Source: W-Chloroflexi-9 sp045863195
Lineage (GTDB): Bacteria; Chloroflexota; Dehalococcoidia; UBA2979
Direction: 5' to 3'
DNA length: 58,442 bases
Assembly (NCBI GenBank): GCA_045863195.1
Contig: BTUI01000016.1
Span: forward strand, 1-58,442
Part shown: positions 7,718-16,125 of the stretch, piece after piece
Layout of the letters: each line of letters begins with the position of its first letter
How positions within the stretch are numbered: the stretch's first letter is position 1
Made by a program: the position numbers and the translations under genes
Notes under the pieces: generated by a model
Databases searched by the model: none
The model's input: only the letters and a program-made list of their open reading frames with translations
What the model was told of the DNA's origin: nothing

Positions 7718-8569
7718 ATGCGACGCATCAGCGCGAACGTGTACGCGGAGATTTACTTCTGGGGCTGTAACCCCGGCTTCCTCACCACACGAGATGGCGT
7801 GTTCATGGTGGACACGCCACAGCAGCCCATCGACGCGGTGCGCTGGCGCGAACGGATCGCCGAACACGGGCGGCCCGTCTACCTGGTGAACACGGAGCCG
7901 CACGGCGACCACATCATGGGCAACGCCTACTTCCCGGGCGTCGAGGTGATCGGTCACACCTCGATGCTGCCGCGGTACGAGGAGACCATCCCGCGCATGC
8001 AGTCGGCGGAGCGTCTGGAGACGATGAAGCAGACGGACCCGGACTCCGTCTGGCTGCTAAACCACCCGGACTACCCACCCAACCCGCCGACCCGCCTCTT
8101 CGAGGACGAACTGACGCTCCGCCTCGGCGACCACACGGTGCGCCTCATCCACATGCCGGGGCACACGAAGCCGCAGACCGCCGCGTTCTTCCCGGAGGAG
8201 GGTGTGGTGTTCCCCGGCGACAACGTCTTCCACCGCGTGAAGACGTTCATCCAGGAGGGCGACCCGTGGGAGTGGCTCGCCGCGCTCGACCGGCTGGAGG
8301 CGCTGGACGCAGCCGTCATCGTCCCTGGGCACGGCGAGCCCTGCGGCAACGACTACCTCGCCACGCAGCGGGAGATCATCGAGCGGTGGGTGGACGTCGT
8401 GCAGGGCTTCGTGGGCCGCGGCATGACGGAGGCGGAGGCGATCGCCCAGCCGCTGCCGGCAATCGACCCGTACCCGATCGGCCAGCGGCTCTACGCGATC
8501 AGCGAGGCGCTGGACGTGCGCATCGTGACGAACCTGTACCGCCAGATCACGGCGCGCGCCGGCGCCTGA
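7718..8569 (+). CDS. metallo-beta-lactamase-fold hydrolase with altered metal motif
   Basis: 283 residues. The start is ATG 7718 with GAGAGGGG at 7703-7710. The MBL metal sites read N-T-E60-P-H62-G-D64-H65, then H149 (MPGHT), D168 (FPGDN) and H205 (VPGHGEP). The first His of the classical H-x-H-x-D-H is Glu, while the rest of the dinuclear site is intact. Family members hydrolyse thioesters, lactones or phosphoesters, or act on lipids. A W-x-x-x-L-D-R-L helix and a C-terminal helical tail follow. The substrate is unknown. It is transcribed away from the CoA-transferase gene across a 139-nt gap. Confidence 0.85.
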   Translation: MRRISANVYAEIYFWGCNPGFLTTRDGVFMVDTPQQPIDAVRWRERIAEHGRPVYLVNTEPHGDHIMGNAYFPGVEVIGHTSMLPRYEETIPRMQSAERLETMKQTDPDSVWLLNHPDYPPNPPTRLFEDELTLRLGDHTVRLIHMPGHTKPQTAAFFPEEGVVFPGDNVFHRVKTFIQEGDPWEWLAALDRLEALDAAVIVPGHGEPCGNDYLATQREIIERWVDVVQGFVGRGMTEAEAIAQPLPAIDPYPIGQRLYAISEALDVRIVTNLYRQITARAGA

Positions 8570-8742
8570 CCGACGGTGCCCGTCTGGTAGGCTGGATCGA
8601 ACAGGCCACCGGATGGCCTGCCCGCGCCCGCCCTCGGCGGTGCGCCCGGGGGTCGCGAGCGCGGCCCTCACGGCCAGAGTGCAGTGCGGAGGTCCGCGCG
8701 CGCCGGCCACTCCAGCCGCCACGCGGCCCGAGGAGCGCTGCC

Positions 8743-9303
8743 ATGCCAGACCTGGTCATCCCCCTGCTCGTCTTCGTCGGCGGTGTCGCGGACGTCTCGC
8801 TGGGCACCGTCCGCATGCTGATGGTCACGGCTGGACTGCGCTGGCAGGCGGCGCTGATGGCGATGGCGCAGATCGCGGTGTTCGTACTGGCGATCGGGGC
8901 GGTCGTCACGAACCTCGACAACCCGCTCGCGGTGCTCGGCTACACGCTCGGCTGGGGCGCCGGCACGTTCCTCGGCATGTGGGCGGAGGAGCGCGCGGCG
9001 CTCGGCTACCGGCTCATCCAGGTGATCAACGGCGACCCCACGGTGCATGTGGCGGACGCGCTCCGCCAGCGAGGGCTGCGCGTGACGCGCATGGACGGCC
9101 ACGGCATGCGCGGCTCCGTGGAGGTCGCGATGACGGTGATCCCCCGGCGGTCGCTGGACACGGTGCGCGCGCAGATCATGGAGGTCGCGCCGCGTGCCTT
9201 CATCACCATCGAGCGCGCCGAGCGGCCCATCGGCGGCACGTTCGCCGAACAGATCCGCTCGCGACGCATGCCATGGATCCGCGACCGCGCTGGCTCGATC
9301 TAG
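8743..9303 (+). CDS. UPF0316-type membrane protein (DUF5698 + DUF2179)
   Basis: 186 residues. ATG 8743 has GAGGAG 8 nt upstream. Three transmembrane helices (VIPLLVFVGGVADVSLGTV, AALMAMAQIAVFVLAIGAVV, LAVLGYTLGWGAGTFLGMW) are followed by a soluble alpha/beta domain (VADALRQRGLRVTRMDGHGMRGSVEVAM) as in the YitT/UPF0316 C-terminal DUF2179. The biochemical role of this family is not established; DUF2179 is a small ligand-binding-like fold. The stop codon overlaps the stop of the convergent MoaD-like gene. Confidence 0.8.
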   Translation: MPDLVIPLLVFVGGVADVSLGTVRMLMVTAGLRWQAALMAMAQIAVFVLAIGAVVTNLDNPLAVLGYTLGWGAGTFLGMWAEERAALGYRLIQVINGDPTVHVADALRQRGLRVTRMDGHGMRGSVEVAMTVIPRRSLDTVRAQIMEVAPRAFITIERAERPIGGTFAEQIRSRRMPWIRDRAGSI

Positions 9304-9584
9304 CGCGCGACGTTCCCCGCGCCTCCGCCGATCGGCGGTACGAGGTATACCTCGGTCGTCGCGCTGACCGGCATCAGCAGTTCGCCGCCCTCGAGGATCG
9401 AGCCGTCGATCGCGACGGCGATGTCGGCGCGCAGGTCGTCACCGTCGAGGATGCGCGGCAGCAGATCGGGCGCGAGGCCGCGGAGGCCCTCGAAGACCTC
9501 GCGCAGCGTCGCGCCCGCGATCTCGAAACGCGCCACGCCGCCCGTGAACTGGTGCAGCGAGGCGGGGACGTGGAGGACGGCCAC
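9300..9584 (-). CDS. MoaD/ThiS-like ubiquitin-fold protein
   Basis: 94 residues from GTG 9584, which lies 5 nt after the stop of the molybdopterin oxidoreductase gene. The beta-grasp pattern is clear: VAVLHVPASLHQFTGG, then TLREVFEGLRGLAPDL, VAIDGSIL, VYLVPPIGGG. MoaD proteins carry sulfur on a C-terminal Gly-Gly for molybdopterin synthesis. Here the glycines are followed by A-G-N-V-A-R, so the tail is not a free diglycine. It may be processed, be a SAMP-like modifier, or be inactive as a sulfur carrier. Its position after a molybdenum enzyme fits a cofactor role (inference). Confidence 0.75.
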   Translation of the reverse strand: MAVLHVPASLHQFTGGVARFEIAGATLREVFEGLRGLAPDLLPRILDGDDLRADIAVAIDGSILEGGELLMPVSATTEVYLVPPIGGGAGNVAR

Positions 9585-9589
9585 GCGCG

Positions 9590-11875
9590 CTACGCCTGTC
9601 CCTGCTCCATCAACTGGTCGAGCAGCCACGACGGCGAGGCGGGCAGTCGCGTGACGCGCACGCCCACCGCGTCGTAGATCGCGTTCGCGATCGCGCCCAG
9701 CGGCGGCACGATCGGCACCTCGCCCACGCCGCGCACCCCGAAGGGGTGGCCGGGGTTCGGCACCTCCACCAGCACCGTCTCGATCATCGGCAGGTCGTTC
9801 GCCACGGGCATCCGGTAGTCGAGGAACGAGGAGTTCACCATCCGCCCGTCCGCGTCGTACACATACTCCTCGTTGAGGGTCATGCCGATGCCCTGCACCA
9901 CGCCGCCTTCGATCTGGCCTTCCACGTAGGCGGGATGGATCGCCTTCCCCACGTCCTGCACGGCGGTGTAGCGGAGGATCGTCACCTTGCCGGTCTCCCG
10001 GTCAACCTCCAGGTCCACGATGTTCGCGCCGTAGCAGGCGCCCACCTTGCCGACCGAGGTGGAGACGAGATCCGCCTGGCCCTGGATGTTGCCGCCGCTG
10101 CCCGGCATCCGGCGGGCGGCCTCCTTGAACGTCATCACCTGGCCGTCCGGCCCGTGCAGGCTCGCGTCCGCCGGGTCGTACGCGACCGCCGAGGCGTCCA
10201 CGTTCCAGATCTTCGCGACGCGCTGCTCCATCTGCTGGCGCACGTCCATCGCCGCCTGCACCACGGCGAGGCCCGTCGCGAACGTCGTGCGGCTGCCGCC
10301 GGTGTTCGCCGTGAAGCCGATCGTGTCCGTGTCGCCGACGAGCGAGTTCACATCCGCGTACGGAATGCCCAGCGTCTCCGCGAACTGCATCGCCAGCGAG
10401 GCGCGCTGCCCGCCGATGTCGACCGACCCGGTGACGAGCGTGACGCGGCCGTCCGCGTGGACGTTCGCGTACGCCGCGGACTCGCCGCCGCCGTTCTGCC
10501 AGAAGCCCATCGCCACGCCGCGACCCTGATCCTTGCCCAGCGTCTCGGAGCGGTAGTGCGGGTGGTCCATCACCGCCTTCATCACGTCGCGCGCACCGAT
10601 CGAACCGTGCGTCGCGCCGTCGCTGCGCTGGGAGCCCTGCTCCGCGGCGTTCTTCAGCCGCAGCTCCATCGGGTCCATCTCCAGCCGCTCCGCGAGTTCG
10701 TTGAGGAGCGACTCCACCGCGAACTCGGACGCCGGCGCGCCCGGCGCGCGGTACGCCGCCACCTTCGGGCGGTTCACGACGACGTCGTAGCCCACGATGC
10801 GCTGGTTCGGCACCACGTACGGCCCGAGGGCGCAGCGCGCGCCGCCGGCGACCGGCGAGCCCGGATAGGCGCCCGCCTCGTACCAGAGCTTGAGGTCCGC
10901 CGCGACGAGCGTGCCGTCCCGCCTCGCGCCGATGCGCACCCACGTGCGCGTGCCGGAGGTGGGGCCGGTCGCCTCCAGCACCTCCGTGCGGCTCATCGTC
11001 AGTTGCACCGGGCGGCCCGTCTTCTTCGAGAGCAGCGCGGCGATCGGCTCAAGGTAGACGACGTTCTTCGCGCCGAACCCCCCGCCGATCTCGGCGGGGA
11101 TGACGCGGAGCATGCTCACCGGCTGGTTGAGGAGTCGCGCCACGTTCGTGCGGATGCCGAAGGCGCCCTGCGTGCTGGTCCAGATCGTGACTTTGCCGTC
11201 CTGGCTCCAGACCGCGGTGGCGTTGTGCGGCTCGATGTAGCCCTGATGCACCATCGCCGTCTCGTACTGGCGCTCCAGGATCACGTCCGCCGTGGCGAAC
11301 CCGGCGTCCAGGTCGCCGAAGCCGAGCGTGATCGTGCGCGCGATGTTGGACTCGCGGCCATCCACCGGCTCGAAGAGGCCGGGCACCAGCGCCGCCTTGC
11401 CGTCGTCGTGCAGGATCGGGGCGTCCGGGCGCAGCGCGTCGTCGATCGTCACAACGGCCGGGAGCACCTCGTACTCCACGTCGATCAGTTCGAGGGCGTC
11501 CTCCGCGATGTGGTGGTCGAGCGCCGCAATCGCCGCAATCGGGTGGCCGCGGAACAGGACCTTGCGGCGCGCGAGCACACGCTCCGAGTCCCACGCGGTG
11601 GGCAGCGGGCCGCGCACCGTCTCCATCACCTGCTCGTGCGGCACCGGGAGGTCGTCGAACGTGACCGCCGCGAGCACGCCGGGCAGCGCCAGGGCGCGCG
11701 ACAGGTCGATGCGCTTGATGATCGCGTGCGCGTGCGGGCTGCGCTTCACCCGGCCCTGCAGCAGGCCCGGGAGCCGCACATCCGCGCCGTAGGTGGCGCG
11801 CCCGGTGACCTTGTCCACGCCGTCCGGCCGGATCGGTCGCGTGCCGATCACTCGGGGCTGTTCAACTGTGGTCAT
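9590..11875 (-). CDS. molybdopterin-binding large subunit, xanthine dehydrogenase/aldehyde oxidase family
   Basis: 761 residues from ATG 11875 (AGGTGG upstream). GTRPIRPDGVDKVTGRATYG at the N-terminus is the family signature. GGGFGAK (264-270) and AYRAPGAP (about 374-381) bind the Mo-pterin. G-V-R-G-V-G-E-V-P-I near the C-terminus holds the catalytic Glu. It lacks the A-Y-R-C-S-F-R loop of form I CO dehydrogenase. These enzymes hydroxylate aldehydes, purines or N-heterocycles and pass electrons to a [2Fe-2S] subunit and an FAD subunit. No such small or medium subunit gene is adjacent, so partners must be encoded elsewhere. It is followed by the MoaD-like gene and divergent from the PQQ dehydrogenase gene. 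Confidence 0.9.
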   Translation of the reverse strand: MTTVEQPRVIGTRPIRPDGVDKVTGRATYGADVRLPGLLQGRVKRSPHAHAIIKRIDLSRALALPGVLAAVTFDDLPVPHEQVMETVRGPLPTAWDSERVLARRKVLFRGHPIAAIAALDHHIAEDALELIDVEYEVLPAVVTIDDALRPDAPILHDDGKAALVPGLFEPVDGRESNIARTITLGFGDLDAGFATADVILERQYETAMVHQGYIEPHNATAVWSQDGKVTIWTSTQGAFGIRTNVARLLNQPVSMLRVIPAEIGGGFGAKNVVYLEPIAALLSKKTGRPVQLTMSRTEVLEATGPTSGTRTWVRIGARRDGTLVAADLKLWYEAGAYPGSPVAGGARCALGPYVVPNQRIVGYDVVVNRPKVAAYRAPGAPASEFAVESLLNELAERLEMDPMELRLKNAAEQGSQRSDGATHGSIGARDVMKAVMDHPHYRSETLGKDQGRGVAMGFWQNGGGESAAYANVHADGRVTLVTGSVDIGGQRASLAMQFAETLGIPYADVNSLVGDTDTIGFTANTGGSRTTFATGLAVVQAAMDVRQQMEQRVAKIWNVDASAVAYDPADASLHGPDGQVMTFKEAARRMPGSGGNIQGQADLVSTSVGKVGACYGANIVDLEVDRETGKVTILRYTAVQDVGKAIHPAYVEGQIEGGVVQGIGMTLNEEYVYDADGRMVNSSFLDYRMPVANDLPMIETVLVEVPNPGHPFGVRGVGEVPIVPPLGAIANAIYDAVGVRVTRLPASPSWLLDQLMEQGQA

Positions 11876-11948
11876 GGTGGCCACCTTCCGCGCGGCGAGG
11901 ATGTTCGGAGGGGACGATGTTACAACGCGCCGCGATACGCTCGGTGGC

Positions 11949-13064
11949 ATGCTGCCGCGGAGCCTGTTCGCCGCCTCGATGCTGGTCATCGCCCTGGCAC
12001 TCGGGTGCGACGGCGCCCCGCGCCTCCGCGCCAAGCCGGTGCTGGCCGGCGTCACGTTCGACCGCCCGGTGGAGGTCGCCGCCTACCCGGACGGCCGCCT
12101 CCTCGTCGCGGAGCAGGGCGGCACCGTCTGGCTCGCGGACGACGAGGGGGAACGCGCGCTCCTGCTGGACCTCGCGGGCGTAGTGGACGACGAGCGTGGC
12201 GAGGGCCTGCTCTCCGTTGCGCTCGACCCGGAGTACGAGGCGAACGGCCACGTCTGGGCGTTCTACTTCGCGGACGACCCGATGCGCAGCGACCTCGTGC
12301 GCTACACGGTGCGAGGCGGCCCGGCCGACCCGTCGAGCGCGCTCGTGGTGCTGTCAGTGGCGCAGCCGGGCTACAACCAGAATGGCGGCGCGATCCGGTT
12401 CGCCGATGACGGCACCCTCGTGCTCTCGCTCGGCGACGGCAGCGCCTCCACGGACCCGTTCGAGCAGGGGCAGGACACCACGACGCTCCTCGCGACCGTC
12501 GTGCGCCTCGACGTGAGCGCGGCGAGCGAGGACGAACCGTACCGGGTGCCGCCGGACAACCCGTTCGTGCACGACGCCCGCGTCCGCCCGGAGATCTTCG
12601 CGTACGGCTTCCGCAACCCGTTCCGCATGGACATCGACCCGGCGACCGGTGCGGTCTGGCTCGGCGATGTCGGCGCCTCGACGACGGAGGAGGTGAACCG
12701 CATCGTCCCCGGCGGGAACTACGGATGGAGCGTGGTGGAGGGCGACCGCTGCCTGGACGCGACCGACTGCGACCGCACCGGCCTCATCCCGCCCGTCGCG
12801 ACCTACAGCCACACGGACGACACCTGCGCGGTCATCGGCGGCGTCGTCTATCGGGGCGAAGCGATCGAGGCGCTCGACGGCCACTACCTGTACGCCGACA
12901 TGTGCAGCGGCACCATCTTCGCGCTCGATACGGACGACGGCGCGACGCCGGTGGAGGTCGGAGAGTCCGAGGGCGTTCCGGTCACCTTCGGTCGCGACGC
13001 GGACGGCGAGGTGCTGGTCGCGGACTACGCAGGGGGCGGCATCTACCGGCTGGTCGCCGAGTAG
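11949..13064 (+). CDS. PQQ-dependent sugar (aldose) dehydrogenase-like lipoprotein
   Basis: 371 residues from ATG 11949. The N-terminus MLPRSLFAASMLVIALALGC is a lipoprotein signal with a lipobox (LALGC, Cys20). A six-bladed beta-propeller of the GSDH family follows (PDGRLLVAEQGGTVW, GEGLLSVALDP, YNQNGGAIRFADDGTLVLSLGD, AYGFRNPFRMDID, GDVGASTTEEVN). This family oxidises sugars in the periplasm or at the outer face, using soluble PQQ and calcium. An upstream in-frame ATG (11901) would bury the signal peptide and is less likely. Cysteine pairs (GDRCLDATDC; DDTC, ADMC) suggest disulfides. The sugar cannot be named. Confidence 0.85.
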   Translation: MLPRSLFAASMLVIALALGCDGAPRLRAKPVLAGVTFDRPVEVAAYPDGRLLVAEQGGTVWLADDEGERALLLDLAGVVDDERGEGLLSVALDPEYEANGHVWAFYFADDPMRSDLVRYTVRGGPADPSSALVVLSVAQPGYNQNGGAIRFADDGTLVLSLGDGSASTDPFEQGQDTTTLLATVVRLDVSAASEDEPYRVPPDNPFVHDARVRPEIFAYGFRNPFRMDIDPATGAVWLGDVGASTTEEVNRIVPGGNYGWSVVEGDRCLDATDCDRTGLIPPVATYSHTDDTCAVIGGVVYRGEAIEALDGHYLYADMCSGTIFALDTDDGATPVEVGESEGVPVTFGRDADGEVLVADYAGGGIYRLVAE

Positions 13065-13068
13065 CGGC

Positions 13069-13734
13069 CTAGTTCCGGCGACGCCCGAGGAACACGACGT
13101 GCTTCCGCCCGCGCGAGCCGTGCGCGGCGATGACGTGGGTGGACGCCTCGAACCCGGCGGCGCGCAGACGGCGCTCGAAGGTGCGGTCGTGGCCCACGGA
13201 CCAGACGGCCAGCGCGCCACCGGGGCGCAGCGCGCGGCGGCAGGCGTCCAGCCCGGCGGGGGTGTAGAGCCAACCGTTCCCGCGCTGCGTGAGGGCGTCC
13301 GGCCCGTTGTCGACGTCCAGCAGGATCGCATCGAAGCGGCCCGGGCTCTTCCGGATCACCTCCGCCACGTCGCCGAGGGCGACCTCCGTGCGAGGGTCAT
13401 CGAGCGGATGCCCGGCGAGGGGGCCCAGCGGGCCGCGGTTCCACTCCACGACCTCCGGCACCAGTTCGGCCACCACCGCCGTCGCGCGCTCCGGCAACAG
13501 CGCGAGCGTCGCGGCGAGCGTGTAGCCCATCCCGAGCCCGCCGATGAGGACGCACGCGCCCTCCGCCGGTGCGGGGCAGGCGAGCGCCATCATCGCGTCC
13601 TCGGAGCCGTGGGCGCGGCTCAGCATCAGGTCGTAGCCCTCGGCGCGGATCACGTAGTCACCGTCGTGGCGGCGCAACTCCAGACGGCTGCCGTCCGGCG
13701 TGATGGCGCTGGCGAGGGTCTCCCACGGCTTCAT
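13069..13734 (-). CDS. spermidine-synthase-like methyltransferase-fold protein
   Basis: 221 residues from ATG 13734. The Rossmann methyltransferase core shows VLIGGLGMGYTLA (GGLGMG at 65-70), VVAELVPEVVEWN (acidic loop) and DAILLDVDNGPDALT, ending with a beta-hairpin VVFLGRRR. It resembles polyamine (spermidine) synthase-like proteins that lack the N-terminal tetramerisation domain. Bacterial proteins of this type are of unclear substrate, possibly aminopropyl or methyl transfer. A longer N-terminal reading frame overlaps the divergent RidA gene and is not used. It is convergent with the PQQ dehydrogenase gene, 4 nt apart. Confidence 0.75.
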   Translation of the reverse strand: MKPWETLASAITPDGSRLELRRHDGDYVIRAEGYDLMLSRAHGSEDAMMALACPAPAEGACVLIGGLGMGYTLAATLALLPERATAVVAELVPEVVEWNRGPLGPLAGHPLDDPRTEVALGDVAEVIRKSPGRFDAILLDVDNGPDALTQRGNGWLYTPAGLDACRRALRPGGALAVWSVGHDRTFERRLRAAGFEASTHVIAAHGSRGRKHVVFLGRRRN

Positions 13735-13813
13735 GGGATCCACGGTAGGCCTCGGCGACGCTACGGGACGGGTATCCTCACGCAGCACCGAGCGAACGAC
13801 GAGGAGGCTCCCG

Positions 13814-14212
13814 ATGCCTGTCCAGCGGATGAACCCGGCGGGGATGCACACGCCGGCCGGATACAGCCACGTGGTCACGGCGACCGGCGGCACCACGATC
13901 TACCTCGCGGGCCAGGTCGCGGCCGGGCCGGACGGCGCCGTCGTCGGGGCCGGAGACCTGGAGGCGCAGGCGCGGCAGGTGTTCCGCAACCTGCAGACGG
14001 CGCTCGCCGCCGCCGGTGCGACCTTCGCGGACGTCGTGAAGATGAACACCTACATCGTGGGCTACACGCCGGAGATGCGCGCCGCCTACCGCGCGGTGCG
14101 AGGCGAGTTCATCACCGGCGACCTGCCCGCCAGCACGCTCGTCGGCGTACAGGCGCTGGCGACGCCCGACTACCTCATCGAGATCGAGGCGATCGCCGTC
14201 GTCGGCGGCTGA
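13814..14212 (+). CDS. RidA/YjgF/YER057c/UK114 family protein
   Basis: 132 residues. ATG 13814 follows GAGGAGG. Family features are the N-terminal M-N-P-A-G-x-H-x-P-x-G-Y, the YLAGQVA strand, Q-A-R-Q-V-F-R-N-L-Q-x-A-L, and the final Y-L-I-E-I-E-A-I-A. RidA proteins hydrolyse reactive 2-aminoacrylate imines in the cytoplasm. The Arg that is essential in RidA (P-A-R) is Ser107 here (P-A-S), so this is more like the Rid4-Rid7 groups whose activity differs or is unproven. Confidence 0.88.
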   Translation: MPVQRMNPAGMHTPAGYSHVVTATGGTTIYLAGQVAAGPDGAVVGAGDLEAQARQVFRNLQTALAAAGATFADVVKMNTYIVGYTPEMRAAYRAVRGEFITGDLPASTLVGVQALATPDYLIEIEAIAVVGG

Positions 14213-14228
14213 CGCCGCACCGGCCCCG

Positions 14229-15023
14229 CTAGATCACGGGCGACGAGCCGCCATCGATATTGATCGCGGTGCCCGTCAGGTAACTCGCGCGCGCGGAGGC
14301 GAGGAAGCAGATCACGTCGCCTGCCTCGTGCGCCTCGCCGACGCGGCCGAGGGGCACGTTGCGGCCCATCCCCTCGTAGAACTCGTCCAGCGTGCGGGAG
14401 GGGTTCCGCTCCTGCTCGCGTTCGTAGCGACGCTCGTGCTGGCCGCTCTTGATCAGGCCGATGCACACGGCGTTCACCAGGATGCCCTCCGCGGCGTAGT
14501 CCTTCGACATCGCCTTCGTCAGCGCGAGCCCGGCCGCACGCGCCAGGGACGTCGGCAGCGAGTTGGCGCCCGGCGCCTTCCCGCCCGGGGTGGCCACGTT
14601 GATGATCCGTCCACCACCGGCCGCCTTCATGTACGGGAGTACGGCGCGCGTGCAGTAGATCGCGCCGTACACCTTCAGCCCCAGGTCGCCCTCCCACGTC
14701 TCGTCGGAGACCGCCTCGAACTTCGCGGCCGCTGAGGTGCCGGCGTTGTTCACGAGGATGTCCACGCCGCCCCAGGCGTCCACCACGCGCTGCACCAGCG
14801 CCTGCACCTGCGCCTCGTCGCGTGCATCGCACGGCACCGCCATCACCTCGCCGTTGCCGGCGGCGGCGCGGATCTCGGCGGCGGCCGCCTCCAGCACGTC
14901 CAGACGCCGCGCGGCGATGGCGACACGCGCACCCTCGCGCGCGAGCGAGATCGCGGCCGCCTTGCCGATGCCCTCGCTGCCGCCGGTGATGATCGCCACG
15001 CGCCCCGTCAGTCCCAGGTCCAT
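14229..15023 (-). CDS. SDR-family protein lacking the catalytic Tyr/Lys
   Basis: 264 residues. The cofactor motif TGGSEGIG (13-20) and NNAG (92-95) are intact. At the active site, where classical SDRs have Ser and Y-x-x-x-K, the sequence reads N-V-A-T (142-145) and T158-S-L-A-R162. All three catalytic positions are therefore changed while the following A-A-G-L-A-L-T-K helix is well kept. The C-terminus (SYLTGTAINIDGGSSPVI) is typical. It may bind NAD(P) without classical redox chemistry, or use another mechanism. Stands between RidA and an alpha/beta hydrolase. Confidence 0.85.
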   Translation of the reverse strand: MDLGLTGRVAIITGGSEGIGKAAAISLAREGARVAIAARRLDVLEAAAAEIRAAAGNGEVMAVPCDARDEAQVQALVQRVVDAWGGVDILVNNAGTSAAAKFEAVSDETWEGDLGLKVYGAIYCTRAVLPYMKAAGGGRIINVATPGGKAPGANSLPTSLARAAGLALTKAMSKDYAAEGILVNAVCIGLIKSGQHERRYEREQERNPSRTLDEFYEGMGRNVPLGRVGEAHEAGDVICFLASARASYLTGTAINIDGGSSPVI

Positions 15024-15155
15024 CGGTCACCCCTCGTCGAACGTCCTCGTGAAGCGCGCATCATACGAGGCGGCGCGGACGCCCGGCGGCCGGCGCGCCC
15101 GGTACACTCCCGGCGCGCGGCCGCGGCTCGGGCGCGCCAGCGAGAGGGAGACGAC

Positions 15156-15899
15156 ATGCCGTTCTACGAGCGCGCCGGCGCTTCGCTCTACTACGAGGAC
15201 AGCGGAGGCAGCGGCTTCCCGCTCCTGCTCATCGCGCCCGGCGGGATGAACTCGGCGATCGCGTTCTGGTCACGCATGCCGCTCAACCCGGTGGAGGCGT
15301 TCCGGAACGACTTCCGCGTGATCGCGATGGACCAGCGCAACTGCGGCCAGTCCACCGGCCCGTTCGACACGGTGGACCCGTGGACGTCCTACGTGGACGA
15401 CCAGCTGGGGCTCCTCGACCACCTCGGCATCGACCGGTACGTGGCGGCGGGGTGCTGCATCGGCTGCTCCTACCTGCTGAAGCAGGCCGACCGCCAGCCG
15501 GGGCGCATGGTCGCCGGCGTGCTGATGCAGCCGATCGGCCTCGTGGAGACGAACACGCAGGTCTTCCAGGACAACATCTGGAAGCCGTGGGGCGAGGAAC
15601 TCGTCGCGCGGCGGGACGACCTCACCGCCAGCGACCTCGAGGGGTTCGGACAGGCGATGTGGCACCGCGAGGACTTCATCTTCTCCGTGCCGAAGTCGCG
15701 CATCCCCTCGATCACCACGCCCATGCTCATCCTGACCGGCGCGGACGCCGCCCACCCCACGAGCGTCAGCCTGGAGGTGGACGCGCTACTGCCGAATAGC
15801 ACCCGCATCGACGAGTGGAAGACCGCGGAGGCCGTCCCCGTGGCGACCGAGGCGATCCGCTCCTTCCTGCGCACGCAGATCGCGGAGGCGTCACGATGA
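15156..15899 (+). CDS. alpha/beta hydrolase with Cys at the nucleophile position
   Basis: 247 residues, ATG with GAGAGGGAG upstream. The fold is clear: YYEDSGGSGFPLLLIAPGG, FRVIAMDQRNCGQST, and the nucleophile elbow A-A-G-C-C101-I-G. The usual G-x-S-x-G is G-x-C-x-G, as in dienelactone hydrolase-like enzymes. The acid is probably Asp in TGADAAHP. The histidine near the C-terminus is unclear, so catalysis may be unusual. Its stop codon overlaps the start of the next small gene (ATGA), so they are translationally coupled. Confidence 0.85.
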   Translation: MPFYERAGASLYYEDSGGSGFPLLLIAPGGMNSAIAFWSRMPLNPVEAFRNDFRVIAMDQRNCGQSTGPFDTVDPWTSYVDDQLGLLDHLGIDRYVAAGCCIGCSYLLKQADRQPGRMVAGVLMQPIGLVETNTQVFQDNIWKPWGEELVARRDDLTASDLEGFGQAMWHREDFIFSVPKSRIPSITTPMLILTGADAAHPTSVSLEVDALLPNSTRIDEWKTAEAVPVATEAIRSFLRTQIAEASR

Positions 15900-16042
15900 C
15901 CCCGCCCGCCACACCGGCGACCACCGCGACCACCTCGACGCCCGCGGCGGAGGCTCCACCTCCCGCCTCGGACATGAAATGCACGCTCTGCGGCCTGAGC
16001 GCGTGCTGGACGGAGAAAGAGGGCGCGCCACCACGCTCGTGA
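15896..16042 (+). CDS. 48-residue cysteine-containing microprotein
   Basis: It begins at ATG 15896, sharing ATGA with the end of the hydrolase gene. The first 25 residues are Pro/Ala/Thr-rich and probably disordered. The tail is D-M-K-C-T-L-C-G-L-S-A-C-W-T-E-K. C-x2-C-x4-C could bind a metal, or act as a redox tail. I do not recognise the family. Coupled translation with the Cys-nucleophile hydrolase suggests that they work together. Confidence 0.5.
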   Translation: MTPPATPATTATTSTPAAEAPPPASDMKCTLCGLSACWTEKEGAPPRS

Positions 16043-16125
16043 GGCCCGGCGTCGCCCGGATGGTGTAGCGGCACTCGTGTACTATCCCGCGGTGCCGGTC
16101 AACCCATGACCAGTGAGGGTGGAGA

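Noticed and set aside
16040..16042. UGA at the end of the 48-residue Cys-rich protein as another Sec codon
   Set aside because: The frame past it ends within 9 codons, shows no conserved sequence, and no hairpin with a G-U loop was seen after it.
16059..16110. GGTGTAGCGGCA string resembling a tRNA D region
   Set aside because: No T arm or acceptor partner downstream; it is probably just leader sequence of the MFS gene.
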